A stretch of 64,000 bases of DNA, from positions 310,001 to 374,000 of the forward strand of contig NZ_LQRT01000001.1 in NCBI RefSeq assembly GCF_001632745.1, written 5' to 3'. The translations under genes and the position numbers were made by a program. Source of the stretch: Aquimarina aggregata (GTDB taxonomy: Bacteria; Bacteroidota; Bacteroidia; Flavobacteriales; Flavobacteriaceae). Of the stretch, positions 27,781-35,572 are shown one piece after another (positions within the stretch are counted from its first letter, which is position 1; every line of letters starts with the position of its first letter). The notes below the pieces were generated by a model, which did no database searches, was not told where the DNA came from, and was given only the letters and a program-made list of their open reading frames with translations.

Positions 27781-27948
27781 TTATAAAAGCTCTCTTTCAA
27801 AAAACACTACTTCTTTTTTCTTAGTATCTTGGGCATACGTACAGTAATATATTCGGCGGTAGTATAACCGCACAATTAATTTAACCTCGGGATTTACCTT
27901 AGCATAAACCGTATCACCTGGTTTGAATTTACTTTCTTGACCTACCAT
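27781..27948 (-). CDS. 55-aa protein, paralogue of the 60-aa protein at 22953-23135
   Basis: A complete ATG-to-TAA frame of 55 codons, beginning MVGQESKFKPGDTVYAKVNP and ending FFERELL. The segment KFKPGDTVYAKVNPEVKLIV..YYRRIYYC aligns with its paralogue at the other end of the island, which supports both as real genes. The C-terminus differs (DTKKKEVVFFEREL). It lies 18 nt after the cupin gene and 49 nt before the glycosyltransferase, in the same direction, so it is probably in that operon. Function unknown; the small beta-barrel shape is inferred from the alternating hydrophobic pattern. Confidence 0.75.
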   Translation of the reverse strand: MVGQESKFKPGDTVYAKVNPEVKLIVRLYYRRIYYCTYAQDTKKKEVVFFERELL

Positions 27949-27966
27949 ATGCTTTATATTTAAATT

Positions 27967-28317
27967 TTAAATACTCATATCTTCATAACCACTCTTAATG
28001 ATGGTTGACAGCATTTTAAAACGCTTATTGGCCTTTACTACATTCTTTGCATGAGCGGGGATAATAATTACCTGACCAGTTTCTATTGTACAAGATTTTT
28101 CATTAATAATAATCTCAGCTTCTCCATCTATAATTTGAATGAGACTATCAAACGGAGATATTTTTGGAGGTAATGCTTCTCCTGTATCAAATGATAAAAT
28201 AGTTACAGTCCCTGTTTTTTTCTTCAGGATTGCTTTCATAACCACAGATCCAGGAATATAGTCAACAGTATCAGTTAATGCATGCGTACAAGATTTTTCT
28301 AATTCACTATTTTTCAT
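27967..28317 (-). CDS. Small cupin-domain protein
   Basis: A 116-aa single-domain cupin with a GEALPPKISPFDSLIQIIDGEAEIIINEK segment and IETGQVIIIPAHAKNVVKA. In the first cupin motif the usual metal-binding His pair is not seen (PPKISPFDSL), so metal binding is doubtful; the second motif keeps one His (PAHA). Similar cupins accompany stress clusters in Bacteroidota. It follows the 38-aa basic gene by 66 nt and precedes the 55-aa gene by 18 nt. Substrate unknown. Confidence 0.8.
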   Translation of the reverse strand: MKNSELEKSCTHALTDTVDYIPGSVVMKAILKKKTGTVTILSFDTGEALPPKISPFDSLIQIIDGEAEIIINEKSCTIETGQVIIIPAHAKNVVKANKRFKMLSTIIKSGYEDMSI

Positions 28318-28383
28318 TGATAAGATGTTAGAAGATTAAGACTAACGAGGAGAAGCTAATCTAGATGGTTTCTTTCGCAAACC

Positions 28384-28500
28384 TTAATCATCACTCCTTT
28401 TTTGTTTTCTTTTTGCCGCTTTTGCTGCTCTTTTTTCCTTCAAACTTTTTGCAGGTGCTTTTTTACCTGACTTGGCTTTACCTTCTTTTTCTTTTGACAT
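28384..28500 (-). CDS. 38-aa Lys/Ala-rich basic protein
   Basis: An ATG-to-TAA frame encoding a highly charged peptide (MSKEKEGKAKSGKKAPAKSL, then KEKRAAKAAKRKQKR) with no hydrophobic core. The composition resembles histone-tail or nucleic-acid-binding peptides. Similar tiny basic proteins accompany stress genes in Bacteroidota, as I recall. It is the first candidate gene of the minus-strand cupin-to-GroES series. Confidence 0.65.
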   Translation of the reverse strand: MSKEKEGKAKSGKKAPAKSLKEKRAAKAAKRKQKRSDD

Positions 28501-28679
28501 GATTTTCCGTTCTTTTTAGATTATAAACAACATACCCATTAAGGGTATTTAGATGTATACAAAAATCAGTCAATTAATTACTTATTGCGTTACATCAGGT
28601 TAAACCTACTTTACATATATCACACTTTTTTGTAATATTTAGAAATGAGGACATCTAGCCAGTTATACGATAATATCAA

Positions 28680-29246
28680 TTATAAATCTTCAAGGTTTTG
28701 CTTACGTTTTTCCTTTAGTTGCTTATAAAATGTAGGTGTTAATCCTGTGATTTTTTTGAATTGATTAGATAAATGCGCAACACTGCTGTAGTGAAGCTGA
28801 TGTGATATCTCAGTAAGATTTAATTCATCATAAATAAGCAATTCTTTAACTTTTTCAATTTTATGGATAATAATAAATTGCTGAATGGTAATGCCCTTTA
28901 CTTCAGAAAAAATATTTGCTAAATATGTATAATTATAGCCAACTTTTTCACTTAAATAATCAGAGTAATTAACTTTAGGCAATTCATCTGTGTAATGTAT
29001 CATTTCGATAATGACATTTCTGATTTTCTCAATTAGAATACTTTTTTTACTTTCCATCAATTCTAAGCCCGATGTACTTAGGTTTTTCTTTAATTGAATA
29101 CGTTGGTCTATAGTTATATCTTCTAATAGTTCAATAACACCTAATTCTAAAACGACATAACGTAATCCAATTTTTTTCAGTTCTTCTTTAACCAAAAGTT
29201 TACATCGTAAACTGACCATATATTTAATGAATAATTTTGTACCCAT
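28680..29246 (-). CDS. AraC-family regulator with degenerate HMA-like N-terminal segment
   Basis: A 188-aa transcription regulator. Residues about 80-180 form the AraC-type double helix-turn-helix (YNYTYLANIFSEVKGITIQQFI, LNLTEISHQLHYSSVAHLSNQFKKITGLTPTFYKQL). The N-terminus (LFIKYMVSLRCKLLVKEELKKIGL) matches a Bacteroidota group in which an HMA-like MVCxRC metal-binding loop precedes the HTH. Here the first Cys is replaced by Ser12, leaving only Cys15, so metal sensing is probably lost or altered. It lies among stress genes and may control the island operon downstream. Confidence 0.85.
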   Translation of the reverse strand: MGTKLFIKYMVSLRCKLLVKEELKKIGLRYVVLELGVIELLEDITIDQRIQLKKNLSTSGLELMESKKSILIEKIRNVIIEMIHYTDELPKVNYSDYLSEKVGYNYTYLANIFSEVKGITIQQFIIIHKIEKVKELLIYDELNLTEISHQLHYSSVAHLSNQFKKITGLTPTFYKQLKEKRKQNLEDL

Positions 29247-29290
29247 GTTTATAGAGATATTTATTTTATTATGAGAATCAAGAATTTATA

Positions 29291-29638
29291 TTATTCTTGA
29301 AAATGTCGCCTAGGCACAAGCTTTTGCAAACGTAGTATAGTTGATATTTCTCTACTCCTTTTTTCCTCAATAATTGTATCCTTAGTAAACGAGATGATGA
29401 AATTTTCTCCGACATATGTATTGATATGTAATGGATACTTTTCAAGTATAACAGACAGAATTTCATTAATCACCAATGTTTTTTCAAATCCAGATGCAGT
29501 TTTATAACAAAACGAATAACCGTCCTCAACCTGCCCTTGATAAATCCCCTCTAATTGTCTTATCTGATTTATTTCTTGGGAAGGAGAAATAAAAAATGAA
29601 TTCAACAGTATTAGGAGTAATTTTATTCGTGTTGTCAT
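29291..29638 (-). CDS. Small exported protein, unknown function
   Basis: I choose the ATG at 29638 (MTTRIKLLLILLNSFFISPS), which gives a clean signal peptide and 115 aa; an upstream in-frame extension adds unrelated-looking sequence. The mature part (QLEGIYQGQVEDGYSFCYKTASGFEKTLVINEIL...) looks like a compact beta-rich domain. The gene precedes the AraC-like regulator by 44 nt on the same strand. I do not recognise a named family. Confidence 0.6.
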   Translation of the reverse strand: MTTRIKLLLILLNSFFISPSQEINQIRQLEGIYQGQVEDGYSFCYKTASGFEKTLVINEILSVILEKYPLHINTYVGENFIISFTKDTIIEEKRSREISTILRLQKLVPRRHFQE

Positions 29639-29753
29639 TTTTTGACTTTTGCAAGGAGTTTTATTTTTAGAATATATGCTTAAGTAACCCCAATTAGGTT
29701 TAAATTTGGATCTTAGATAATCAAAATTTATATACATCATAAGTATAAGACAT

Positions 29754-29782
29754 AAAAAGCCATCTTAAATAGATGGCTTTTT
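29754..29782 (-). terminator. Intrinsic terminator of the cold-shock gene
   Basis: AAAAAGCCATCT (29754-29765) and AGATGGCTTTTT (29771-29782) form a 12-bp stem with a 5-nt loop. On the minus strand it lies 25 nt after the cspA stop and ends in a T-run. Confidence 0.88.
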
Positions 29783-29806
29783 AACATTTTGGTGATACAA
29801 GATCTG

Positions 29807-30001
29807 TTATTTGATCAATTCAACATTGACCGCATTCATTCCCTTTTCACTTCTTTCTGTCGTAAATTTTACGTTATCGTTCTCACGAATTTCATCTATA
29901 ATACCACTTTGGTGAACAAAGATATCCTCGTCCGAATCTTTGAGTTTAATAAAGCCAAATCCTTTGGCACTATTAAAAAATTTTACTGTTCCTTCTTTCA
30001 T
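29807..30001 (-). CDS. cspA: Cold-shock domain RNA-binding protein
   Basis: A 64-aa single cold-shock domain that binds single-stranded nucleic acid and acts as an RNA chaperone. Both RNA-binding motifs are intact: KGFGFI (RNP1, about 13-18) and DIFVHQS (RNP2, about 26-32). It is monocistronic, with a strong terminator 25 nt downstream. It is the rightmost clear gene of the island, consistent with the stress theme. The symbol denotes the family, not an assigned orthologue. Confidence 0.93.
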   Translation of the reverse strand: MKEGTVKFFNSAKGFGFIKLKDSDEDIFVHQSGIIDEIRENDNVKFTTERSEKGMNAVNVELIK

Positions 30002-30769
30002 TACTTAATATTTATTTGATACAATTATTTATCTCGTTTCTTCGTGTTTTTTTGAAATGTTGGAGTTTATTATTTGTGGGGAATTTAGATTTTTTAATAC
30101 TATCTCTTTCGTTTTAAGCTCATTTGTATATAATTCGGGAACAGCACATAAACATAAAAACCTAGAAACAAACAAAAATGTCCAATTCTAAAAGCTTGCC
30201 TCACGTTGAAATCAGGACCCAAATTGACGCTACTATACTTAAATTTTGTTAAAAAAAATTTGCAATATTGTCGAGAAAAAAGAGAGCAGAAAAAGAAAAT
30301 TGAATCTGGTAAAACAAGATTAAATTGGAGCTTTCGGAATTTTAACACAGTAAAGATACCTTTAATTCGAATACCATCTCTAAATCATATGTTAAATACT
30401 GGCATATCATATTTCATGATTTAAAAATAGGAACAATTAACAGTTAATATCTATTAGTTGTTGGAAATAATTATCATTATTTTAAAAATAAGATCCATGT
30501 ATAAGCAGATTGTTCACAAAATTAGAAAACCAAACCTCTTTCTAACATAATTTCTTTTGAAAGCCATGCTATATAACCGTGCTTTTATATCAAAGAATCC
30601 TACTAAATATCACAAAGAGTTAATCATCATGTTTTTACAAAGAACCAAAATCATAGTTCTTTCGGTTTCCTTAGCCTAAAGAGCAAACAACTAATATGTA
30701 TTTATTAACTAGCATAATATTACGTAAAACAGGATTTTTAATAAAAAACTGAACACCTATTAATTAGCC

Positions 30770-30813
30770 CTCAATCTTGTATTATAAAGTTCGATTCCAT
30801 TACTAGAGGTACC
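30770..30813 (+). pseudogene. Decayed 3' half of a tRNA-Phe
   Basis: The stretch keeps GTTCGATTCC of the T arm (30789-30798) and AGAGGTACCACC near the 3' end, and upstream AATCTTGT aligns with AATCCTTGT of the intact gene. The T stem no longer pairs and an extra segment is inserted, so it cannot fold as a tRNA. It is directly followed by the same terminator as the intact gene. Confidence 0.65.
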
Positions 30814-30849
30814 ACCTTAAAAGCCCAAACAATATGTTTGGGCTTTTTT
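30811..30849 (+). repeat. 39-nt direct repeat, right copy (includes terminator)
   Basis: Identical to 22018-22056 over 39 nt: the ACCACC tail, then the AAGCCCAAACA/TGTTTGGGCTT hairpin and six T's. It marks the right boundary of the tRNA-Phe-associated island and can terminate transcription from the left. Confidence 0.85.
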
Positions 30850-30908
30850 AATTCAAAGTTCTAATTTTTAAATATTTAAAACCCTTTAGAGTTTGATATG
30901 ACTAATTA

Positions 30909-31733
30909 TCAAGATCGAGTTAACTTTGCCATCATTTTCTCAAATTGTTTCTCGACCAGTTTTGGAAACCATTTTTTAAAAAAATGATTTCGCTTTGCGT
31001 CATAAGGGTGTATGATCTGAAATTTTCCTTTTGAAGCCTCATGCAGTGAAACCTCAGCAAGTTCATCTGCATTTGTTTTAGAGTATTTCATTTGTTTTTC
31101 TGCAAAGGCTTTAAAATCCTGTGATCCTTTTGCACTTTGCATTACATTACTTCTGAAAAACGTTGGTGTTACAACACTTACATGAATATTACTTGACTTT
31201 AACTCATGATAAAGTGTTTCAGAAAGCGAATACACTCCAGCTTTTGAAACATTATATGCCGACATTCCTGGACCATTAAGAAAACCAGCTGCACTTCCTA
31301 TATTAATAATCAAACCCTTCTGTTGTTTTTGCATCATTGGCACAAAATGATGACATCCATAAAACGTCCCCAATAGATTGATACGAATCATTCTTTCCCA
31401 GTTTTCTAATTCATAATTTTCAAACAACGCTCCATCTCCTATCCCGGCATTATTGATCAATACGTCAACTTTTGGAGAGTATTCTTGTACTTTGTTAAAT
31501 ACATTACTGTACTCGTTAGTATCACTAACATTTAGGGTATATAAATGAACAGTAGCTGCATTTTCTAATGATCGACTTGATTGTTCTAAGGTTTCTCTAT
31601 TAATATCAGAAAGATGAAGTGTCCATCCATTTTTTGCTAGCAGTTTGGCATATGCTAAACCAAGTCCACTGCCAGCTCCTGTTATAAAAGCACTCTTATT
31701 AGGGTATGATCTATTTAATTTTTCCAATTTCAT
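30909..31733 (-). CDS. Short-chain dehydrogenase/reductase
   Basis: A 274-aa NAD(P)-dependent oxidoreductase, last gene of a five-gene minus-strand series. The Rossmann motif TGAGSGLG is at about 19-26, the NNAG motif near 90, the catalytic Ser in NIGSAAG, and the YxxxK pair in SAYNVSKAG (about 155-163). The C-terminus carries a basic segment (KRNHFFKKWFPKLVEKQFEKM) typical of SDRs linked to lipid metabolism. In this operon it probably oxidises a hydroxyacyl intermediate, which is inference. It starts 5 nt after the histidine phosphatase stop. Confidence 0.88.
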   Translation of the reverse strand: MKLEKLNRSYPNKSAFITGAGSGLGLAYAKLLAKNGWTLHLSDINRETLEQSSRSLENAATVHLYTLNVSDTNEYSNVFNKVQEYSPKVDVLINNAGIGDGALFENYELENWERMIRINLLGTFYGCHHFVPMMQKQQKGLIINIGSAAGFLNGPGMSAYNVSKAGVYSLSETLYHELKSSNIHVSVVTPTFFRSNVMQSAKGSQDFKAFAEKQMKYSKTNADELAEVSLHEASKGKFQIIHPYDAKRNHFFKKWFPKLVEKQFEKMMAKLTRS

Positions 31734-31738
31734 AACTG

Positions 31739-32422
31739 TTAACGATAGGTAATTAAACTTGATTCAGATTCTAAATGACTATACTCATTATAAGTACTTA
31801 ATGAGAGTCCACTTTTACCAACCAATATCTTTGTAATACTTGTATTTACTATTTTTCCTTGAAGGCCCATAAATTGTTGATCTCTTAATCCTAAAAGTTC
31901 TAACATAACTACAGCTATAGGACCCCCAGAAGTAAACACCCAAGCTGTTTCTTCTTTTTCTAAACGTGTTGCTAATTCATTTACGCTAGACCATACACGT
32001 TCTTTAAAATCAGACCATTTTAAGATATAATCATGCCTATCGTTCATCCAATCTTTGATTGAGTTGTTTAATAATTGTTGAAGCGTTCTTGTAGGATGAG
32101 TTTGATTCTTAATATAGCGAGCTAATTCATCAAAGTTTTCAAAATCTGGTTGATGTTTTGCGATTAACTCCATATGATCATATTCATTCCAACAACCATC
32201 TTCTGTATACTTTATATCAAGATCAACTGCTTCTGTAGCATGCAATGCAGTTTCATGATGGCGTTTCATACTACCCCCTAAGACATAAGCCGGAACATTT
32301 TTTCTTTGTTTTAAAACTTCTCCCAGAATGATCGATTGTTTGACACCTATTTCTGAAAGTTGGTCATAATCCCGTTTTAAGAAACTTGCCTGGCCGTGTC
32401 GTATTAGATAAATTACAGACAT
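31739..32422 (-). CDS. Histidine phosphatase (phosphoglycerate-mutase-like)
   Basis: A 227-aa enzyme of the RHG phosphatase superfamily. The phospho-accepting motif LIRHGQASF lies at residues 6-14, with a second conserved block around GGSMKRHHETALHA (R/H of the active site) and the C-terminal TSGGPIAVVM segment, where the usual His is replaced by Ser/Gly, so activity may be altered. It lies between the APH-type kinase and an SDR. In the proposed 4-hydroxyacyl pathway a phosphatase could remove misplaced phosphate or regulate the kinase product. That role is speculative. Confidence 0.85.
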   Translation of the reverse strand: MSVIYLIRHGQASFLKRDYDQLSEIGVKQSIILGEVLKQRKNVPAYVLGGSMKRHHETALHATEAVDLDIKYTEDGCWNEYDHMELIAKHQPDFENFDELARYIKNQTHPTRTLQQLLNNSIKDWMNDRHDYILKWSDFKERVWSSVNELATRLEKEETAWVFTSGGPIAVVMLELLGLRDQQFMGLQGKIVNTSITKILVGKSGLSLSTYNEYSHLESESSLITYR

Positions 32423-32431
32423 ATTAAATTG

Positions 32432-33499
32432 CTATACATTTTTTTGCTTAATAACATTCTCGCATGTTTTTATTAAGTACCAAGATGCGATCCAAAAGTT
32501 CTTAAAGGCTTTATTTTTGGTATACCCTTTTGAGTAGCGATAATAAATTTGCTGAACTATTCCGGCGAGTCTAAATAAACCGTATACTCTGTAAAAACGA
32601 AAATCATCTACTTCTCGCCCTGTTTTTTGACAATAGTAGGTTATGATCTCTTCTCTGGTAAGCATTCCAGGAATATTACTAGGTTGTCTTCTCATTGATT
32701 TTGCAAAAGATGTATCATTATCCTCTATCCAATATGCCAAGCTGTTTCCTAAATCCATCAACGGATCTCCTATAGCAGCTAATTCCCAATCTAATACTCC
32801 TAAAACATTTGATGGATCAGAAGGGTCTAAGACAACATTGTCTAATCGAAAATCGTTGTGAATCACACAAAGTTTTTCTTCCTTAGGCATATTTTCTTCT
32901 AGCCATTTCATCACCTTTTTCCCAGAAGGAACATTCCAGGTCTTAGCATTAGCATACCGTTTATTCCACCCTAAAATTTGTCGCTCGATGTACCCTTCTC
33001 CCTTTCCTAGACCCTCTAAGCCTTCTTTTTTATAATCAACTTGATGCAGTTCAATCATTTTATCCCAAAAAGAATAGCAAATTTTTTGAACAGTAGCTTC
33101 ATCCCAATTAACTTCCTTTGGTAAGTTTTTTCTAAGAATAATACCTTCTAAGCGTTCCATAAGATAGAAAGTAGACCCTAAAACAGATTCATCTTCGCAA
33201 ACGGCAAGCATTTCGGGCACATATTGATAATGTGGTTTGAGTTTCTTTTGAAGGTGAAATTCTCTAGGCATATCATGGGCTCCTGCAGCTTTTTTACCTA
33301 ATGGCGCTCTTCTTAAGATAATATCATCTTGTTCAAATTTCAATCGATATGTCCAATTAGATGCACCACCCGAAAACTGTGTAACAGTGGGTTGATCATT
33401 AATGGTTGGAATATTTTTTTTTATCCATGGAAGCAGTTTCTGTAAATCAAGTTCTTCTCCTGAACGTTGTTCTTTCTCTAAATCTTTAACCTTAGACAT
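32432..33499 (-). CDS. APH-family phosphotransferase (ACAD10/11-N-like, LvaA-like)
   Basis: A 355-aa kinase-fold protein. Ligands and catalytic residues are visible: H214-N-D216...N221 (VIHNDFRLDN) and the metal-binding D237 in GVLDWELAAIGDP, with FSGGASNWTYRL as nucleotide loop near 42-54. This subfamily matches the kinase domain of mammalian ACAD10/ACAD11 and bacterial LvaA, which phosphorylates a 4-hydroxyacyl-CoA. Its coding sequence abuts the acyl-CoA dehydrogenase (shared base at 33499), the expected partner. Sugar or antibiotic kinases of the same superfamily are less likely in this context. Confidence 0.87.
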   Translation of the reverse strand: MSKVKDLEKEQRSGEELDLQKLLPWIKKNIPTINDQPTVTQFSGGASNWTYRLKFEQDDIILRRAPLGKKAAGAHDMPREFHLQKKLKPHYQYVPEMLAVCEDESVLGSTFYLMERLEGIILRKNLPKEVNWDEATVQKICYSFWDKMIELHQVDYKKEGLEGLGKGEGYIERQILGWNKRYANAKTWNVPSGKKVMKWLEENMPKEEKLCVIHNDFRLDNVVLDPSDPSNVLGVLDWELAAIGDPLMDLGNSLAYWIEDNDTSFAKSMRRQPSNIPGMLTREEIITYYCQKTGREVDDFRFYRVYGLFRLAGIVQQIYYRYSKGYTKNKAFKNFWIASWYLIKTCENVIKQKNV

Positions 33500-34722
33500 T
33501 ATGTAAGATATTTTTTAAATTCAAGTCTGGAAATCATACGCATGTGCACTTCATCTGGTCCATCTGCTAATCGTAAGGCTCTTGCTTGTGCAAAAAAACT
33601 ACTTAACGGAAAATCATCTGATAATCCTGCACCACCATGAATTTGCATAGCCATATCTGTTACTTCTTGTAATACATTTGGCGCTACTACTTTGATTGCA
33701 GAAATTTCGGTCATACTATTTTTTACTCCTTCATGATCTATTTTCCAAGCGGCATAATGCGTAAGTAGTCTAGCTTGATCTATGGCTATACGAGCTTTGG
33801 CAAATCGTTCTGAATTTCCTCCTAGCTTTGCTAAAGGTTTTCCGAAAGCATGTCTAGTTCCACTTCTAATAATTGCTAATTCCAATGCTCTTTCTGCTGC
33901 TCCGATACAGCGCATAGAATGATGAATTCTACCCGGCCCTAGTCTTCCTTGAGCGATAGCAAAACCAGCTCCAAATCCCATAATTAGATTTTTCTTAGAA
34001 ACACGTACTTCTTTAAAATGTATTTCTCCATGACCAGCAGGTGGATCATACGCACCAAAAGTATTTTGCATACGTATAATTTCTACTCCTGGAGTATCTA
34101 ACGGCACCAAAACCATACTGTGCTGTTTGTGTTTCTCCTGAAACTTATCGGTTTTACCCAAAACTATAGCCAACTTAGCATCGGGGTGTCCCAATCCTGT
34201 TGACCACCATTTTTTTCCGTTTATTACTATTTCATCTCCATCTTCTTCAATAGAAGTTTGAATATTTGTTGCATCAGAGGAAGCTACTTCTGGCTCTGTC
34301 ATACAGAAAACAGATTTTATTTCACCACTAAGCATAGGTTGTAACCACTTACTTTTTTGCTCTTCACTTCCAAAATGGTACAGCACCTCCATATTTCCGG
34401 TATCTGGCGCATTACAATTAAAGATTTCTGCTGCGTTATACACACGTCCCATTTCTTCTGCTAATGGAGCATACTCTAAAACACTTAATCCTTGCCCAAT
34501 TTTATTGTCTGGCAAAAACAAATTCCATAGACTTTCTTCTTTAGCCAATGTTTTTAGTTCACTCAACTTTGGATGCTCTGTCCATTGGGTCCAGTTACCA
34601 TCTGCATTATTCTTTTTGTTATATAGTATTAATTCTTTTTCAAAAGGGAATACATGCTTTTTCATAAACGCTTTTAAACGTTCTGTATATTCTTTCGACT
34701 TAGCTGATAAGTTAAAATCCAT
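33499..34722 (-). CDS. ACAD10/11-type acyl-CoA dehydrogenase (LvaC-like)
   Basis: A 407-aa FAD enzyme. Besides general acyl-CoA dehydrogenase blocks (FCMTEPEVASSDATN, QIHGGAGLSDDFPL) it shows the ACAD10/11 signatures NGKKWWSTGLGHPDAKLAIV, SMVLVPLDTPGVEIIR and AQGRLGPGRIHHSMR. In Pseudomonas putida the related LvaC works with the kinase LvaA to convert 4-hydroxy- to 3-hydroxyacyl-CoA through a phosphorylated intermediate. The adjacency to an APH kinase supports the same chemistry here. It lies 9 nt after the upstream SDR and is part of the five-gene operon. Confidence 0.9.
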   Translation of the reverse strand: MDFNLSAKSKEYTERLKAFMKKHVFPFEKELILYNKKNNADGNWTQWTEHPKLSELKTLAKEESLWNLFLPDNKIGQGLSVLEYAPLAEEMGRVYNAAEIFNCNAPDTGNMEVLYHFGSEEQKSKWLQPMLSGEIKSVFCMTEPEVASSDATNIQTSIEEDGDEIVINGKKWWSTGLGHPDAKLAIVLGKTDKFQEKHKQHSMVLVPLDTPGVEIIRMQNTFGAYDPPAGHGEIHFKEVRVSKKNLIMGFGAGFAIAQGRLGPGRIHHSMRCIGAAERALELAIIRSGTRHAFGKPLAKLGGNSERFAKARIAIDQARLLTHYAAWKIDHEGVKNSMTEISAIKVVAPNVLQEVTDMAMQIHGGAGLSDDFPLSSFFAQARALRLADGPDEVHMRMISRLEFKKYLT

Positions 34723-34731
34723 AATTGATAA

Positions 34732-35493
34732 TTAAAATTTTCGTAACATTTTTAAAGGCATAAAAGGCATAATAAGTTTAATAAAATACCATGGCCAATA
34801 GGGAACAAAAGTCTTTGCTTTTTCTTTGTTTATTGATTTAACCAAAAGCTTTGATCCTTTGTCAAGTGCAATCATAAAAGGAGGAGGTTTCCCTACTGAG
34901 TCTGTCATTTCAGACTCTATATATCCTGGAAATATAGTCGACACCTTGATAGGTTTATGAAGCACATCAACTCTTAATCCTTCGGCTAAACTTTTTACAC
35001 CCGCCTTGGTAGCTGCATAAACAGTCATTGCTCTTGGGTATCCTCTAAATGCAGACATCGAAGAGATCAGTACAAGATGCCCATGATTTTGCTCTCGAAA
35101 GATCTCCATTGCAGCTTCCATCTGGCTAATGGCACCACAAAAATTAGTCATTGCCGTTTGCATATTTTGTTTCGCATATCCCTTACCAAGAGAAGCTCCT
35201 TTACCCATACCGGCATTAATGATAACACGATCTAAGGTTTCTCTACTGTTTTTAAAATCTACTTCAAAGGCTTTAAAAACTTTAAATACATCTTCTTGCT
35301 TGGTAACGTCTAAAGCTCTCAAGAAAACATGAATGTTAGGATTCAGTTCTTGTAATTCTTTTTTAAGCAATTCAAGTTTTTCAACTCTTCTCGCACATAA
35401 AGCTAAATTGCATCCTTGTTTTGCAAATTCTATAGCCATTCCTTTGCCTAATCCAGAACTTGCACCGGTAATTAATATATTTTTTCTTGTCAT
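34732..35493 (-). CDS. Short-chain dehydrogenase/reductase (first gene of the ACAD operon)
   Basis: A 253-aa NAD(P)-dependent SDR: TGASSGLGKG (about 8-17), INAGMGKG, the SSMSAFRGYPRAMTVYAATKAG block with the catalytic Ser and YxxxK, and a C-terminal hydrophobic tail (VPYWPWYFIKLIMPFMPLKM) that suggests membrane association. As the first gene of the ACAD-kinase series it may prepare or finish the hydroxyacyl substrate. A -7-like TAATTTTG and a Crp/Fnr-type palindrome lie just upstream. Confidence 0.87.
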   Translation of the reverse strand: MTRKNILITGASSGLGKGMAIEFAKQGCNLALCARRVEKLELLKKELQELNPNIHVFLRALDVTKQEDVFKVFKAFEVDFKNSRETLDRVIINAGMGKGASLGKGYAKQNMQTAMTNFCGAISQMEAAMEIFREQNHGHLVLISSMSAFRGYPRAMTVYAATKAGVKSLAEGLRVDVLHKPIKVSTIFPGYIESEMTDSVGKPPPFMIALDKGSKLLVKSINKEKAKTFVPYWPWYFIKLIMPFMPLKMLRKF

Positions 35494-35515
35494 TGTTATT
35501 CAACTCTAATGATCT

Positions 35516-35523
35516 CAAAATTA
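35516..35523 (-). promoter_or_regulatory. Candidate -7 box of the SDR-ACAD operon
   Basis: Minus strand TAATTTTG (exact TAnnTTTG), 22 nt upstream of the SDR start codon. No clear -33 box is present; the palindrome described next is centred about 40 nt before the predicted transcription start. Confidence 0.5.
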
Positions 35524-35536
35524 GAGAGAAAATATG

Positions 35537-35561
35537 TTTTAACATTTCACCTATGTTAAAA
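35537..35561. promoter_or_regulatory. Crp/Fnr-type palindromic operator
   Basis: TTTTAACAT (35537-35545) and ATGTTAAAA (35553-35561) form a perfect 9-bp inverted repeat with a 7-nt spacer. It lies between the Crp/Fnr gene and the SDR-ACAD operon, centred near -40 from the predicted start, a class II activator position. The adjacent regulator is the obvious candidate ligand. Confidence 0.6.
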
Positions 35562-35572
35562 AACAGACGATA

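Larger units (their letters stand above)
30002..30908. other. Gene-poor right end of the island
   Basis: 907 nt without a convincing gene. Two overlapping frames on opposite strands (30100-30348 minus, 30206-30424 plus) have no recognisable content and poor composition. The only clear features are the decayed tRNA-Phe fragment and the second terminator copy at 30770-30849. The AT-rich, codon-poor texture suggests decayed mobile DNA. Confidence 0.6.

Noticed and set aside
29278..29466. 62-codon minus-strand frame starting at 29466
   Set aside because: Overlaps the better-supported exported protein (29291-29638), which has a signal peptide; treated as a shadow.
30100..30424. Overlapping frames of 72-82 codons on both strands
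   Set aside because: No domain, no promoter, mutual overlap and poor composition; most likely chance frames in decayed DNA.
22018..30849. Integrase, transposase or plasmid gene in the tRNA-flanked region
   Set aside because: None is visible on either strand, so the island call rests only on the repeats and gene content.
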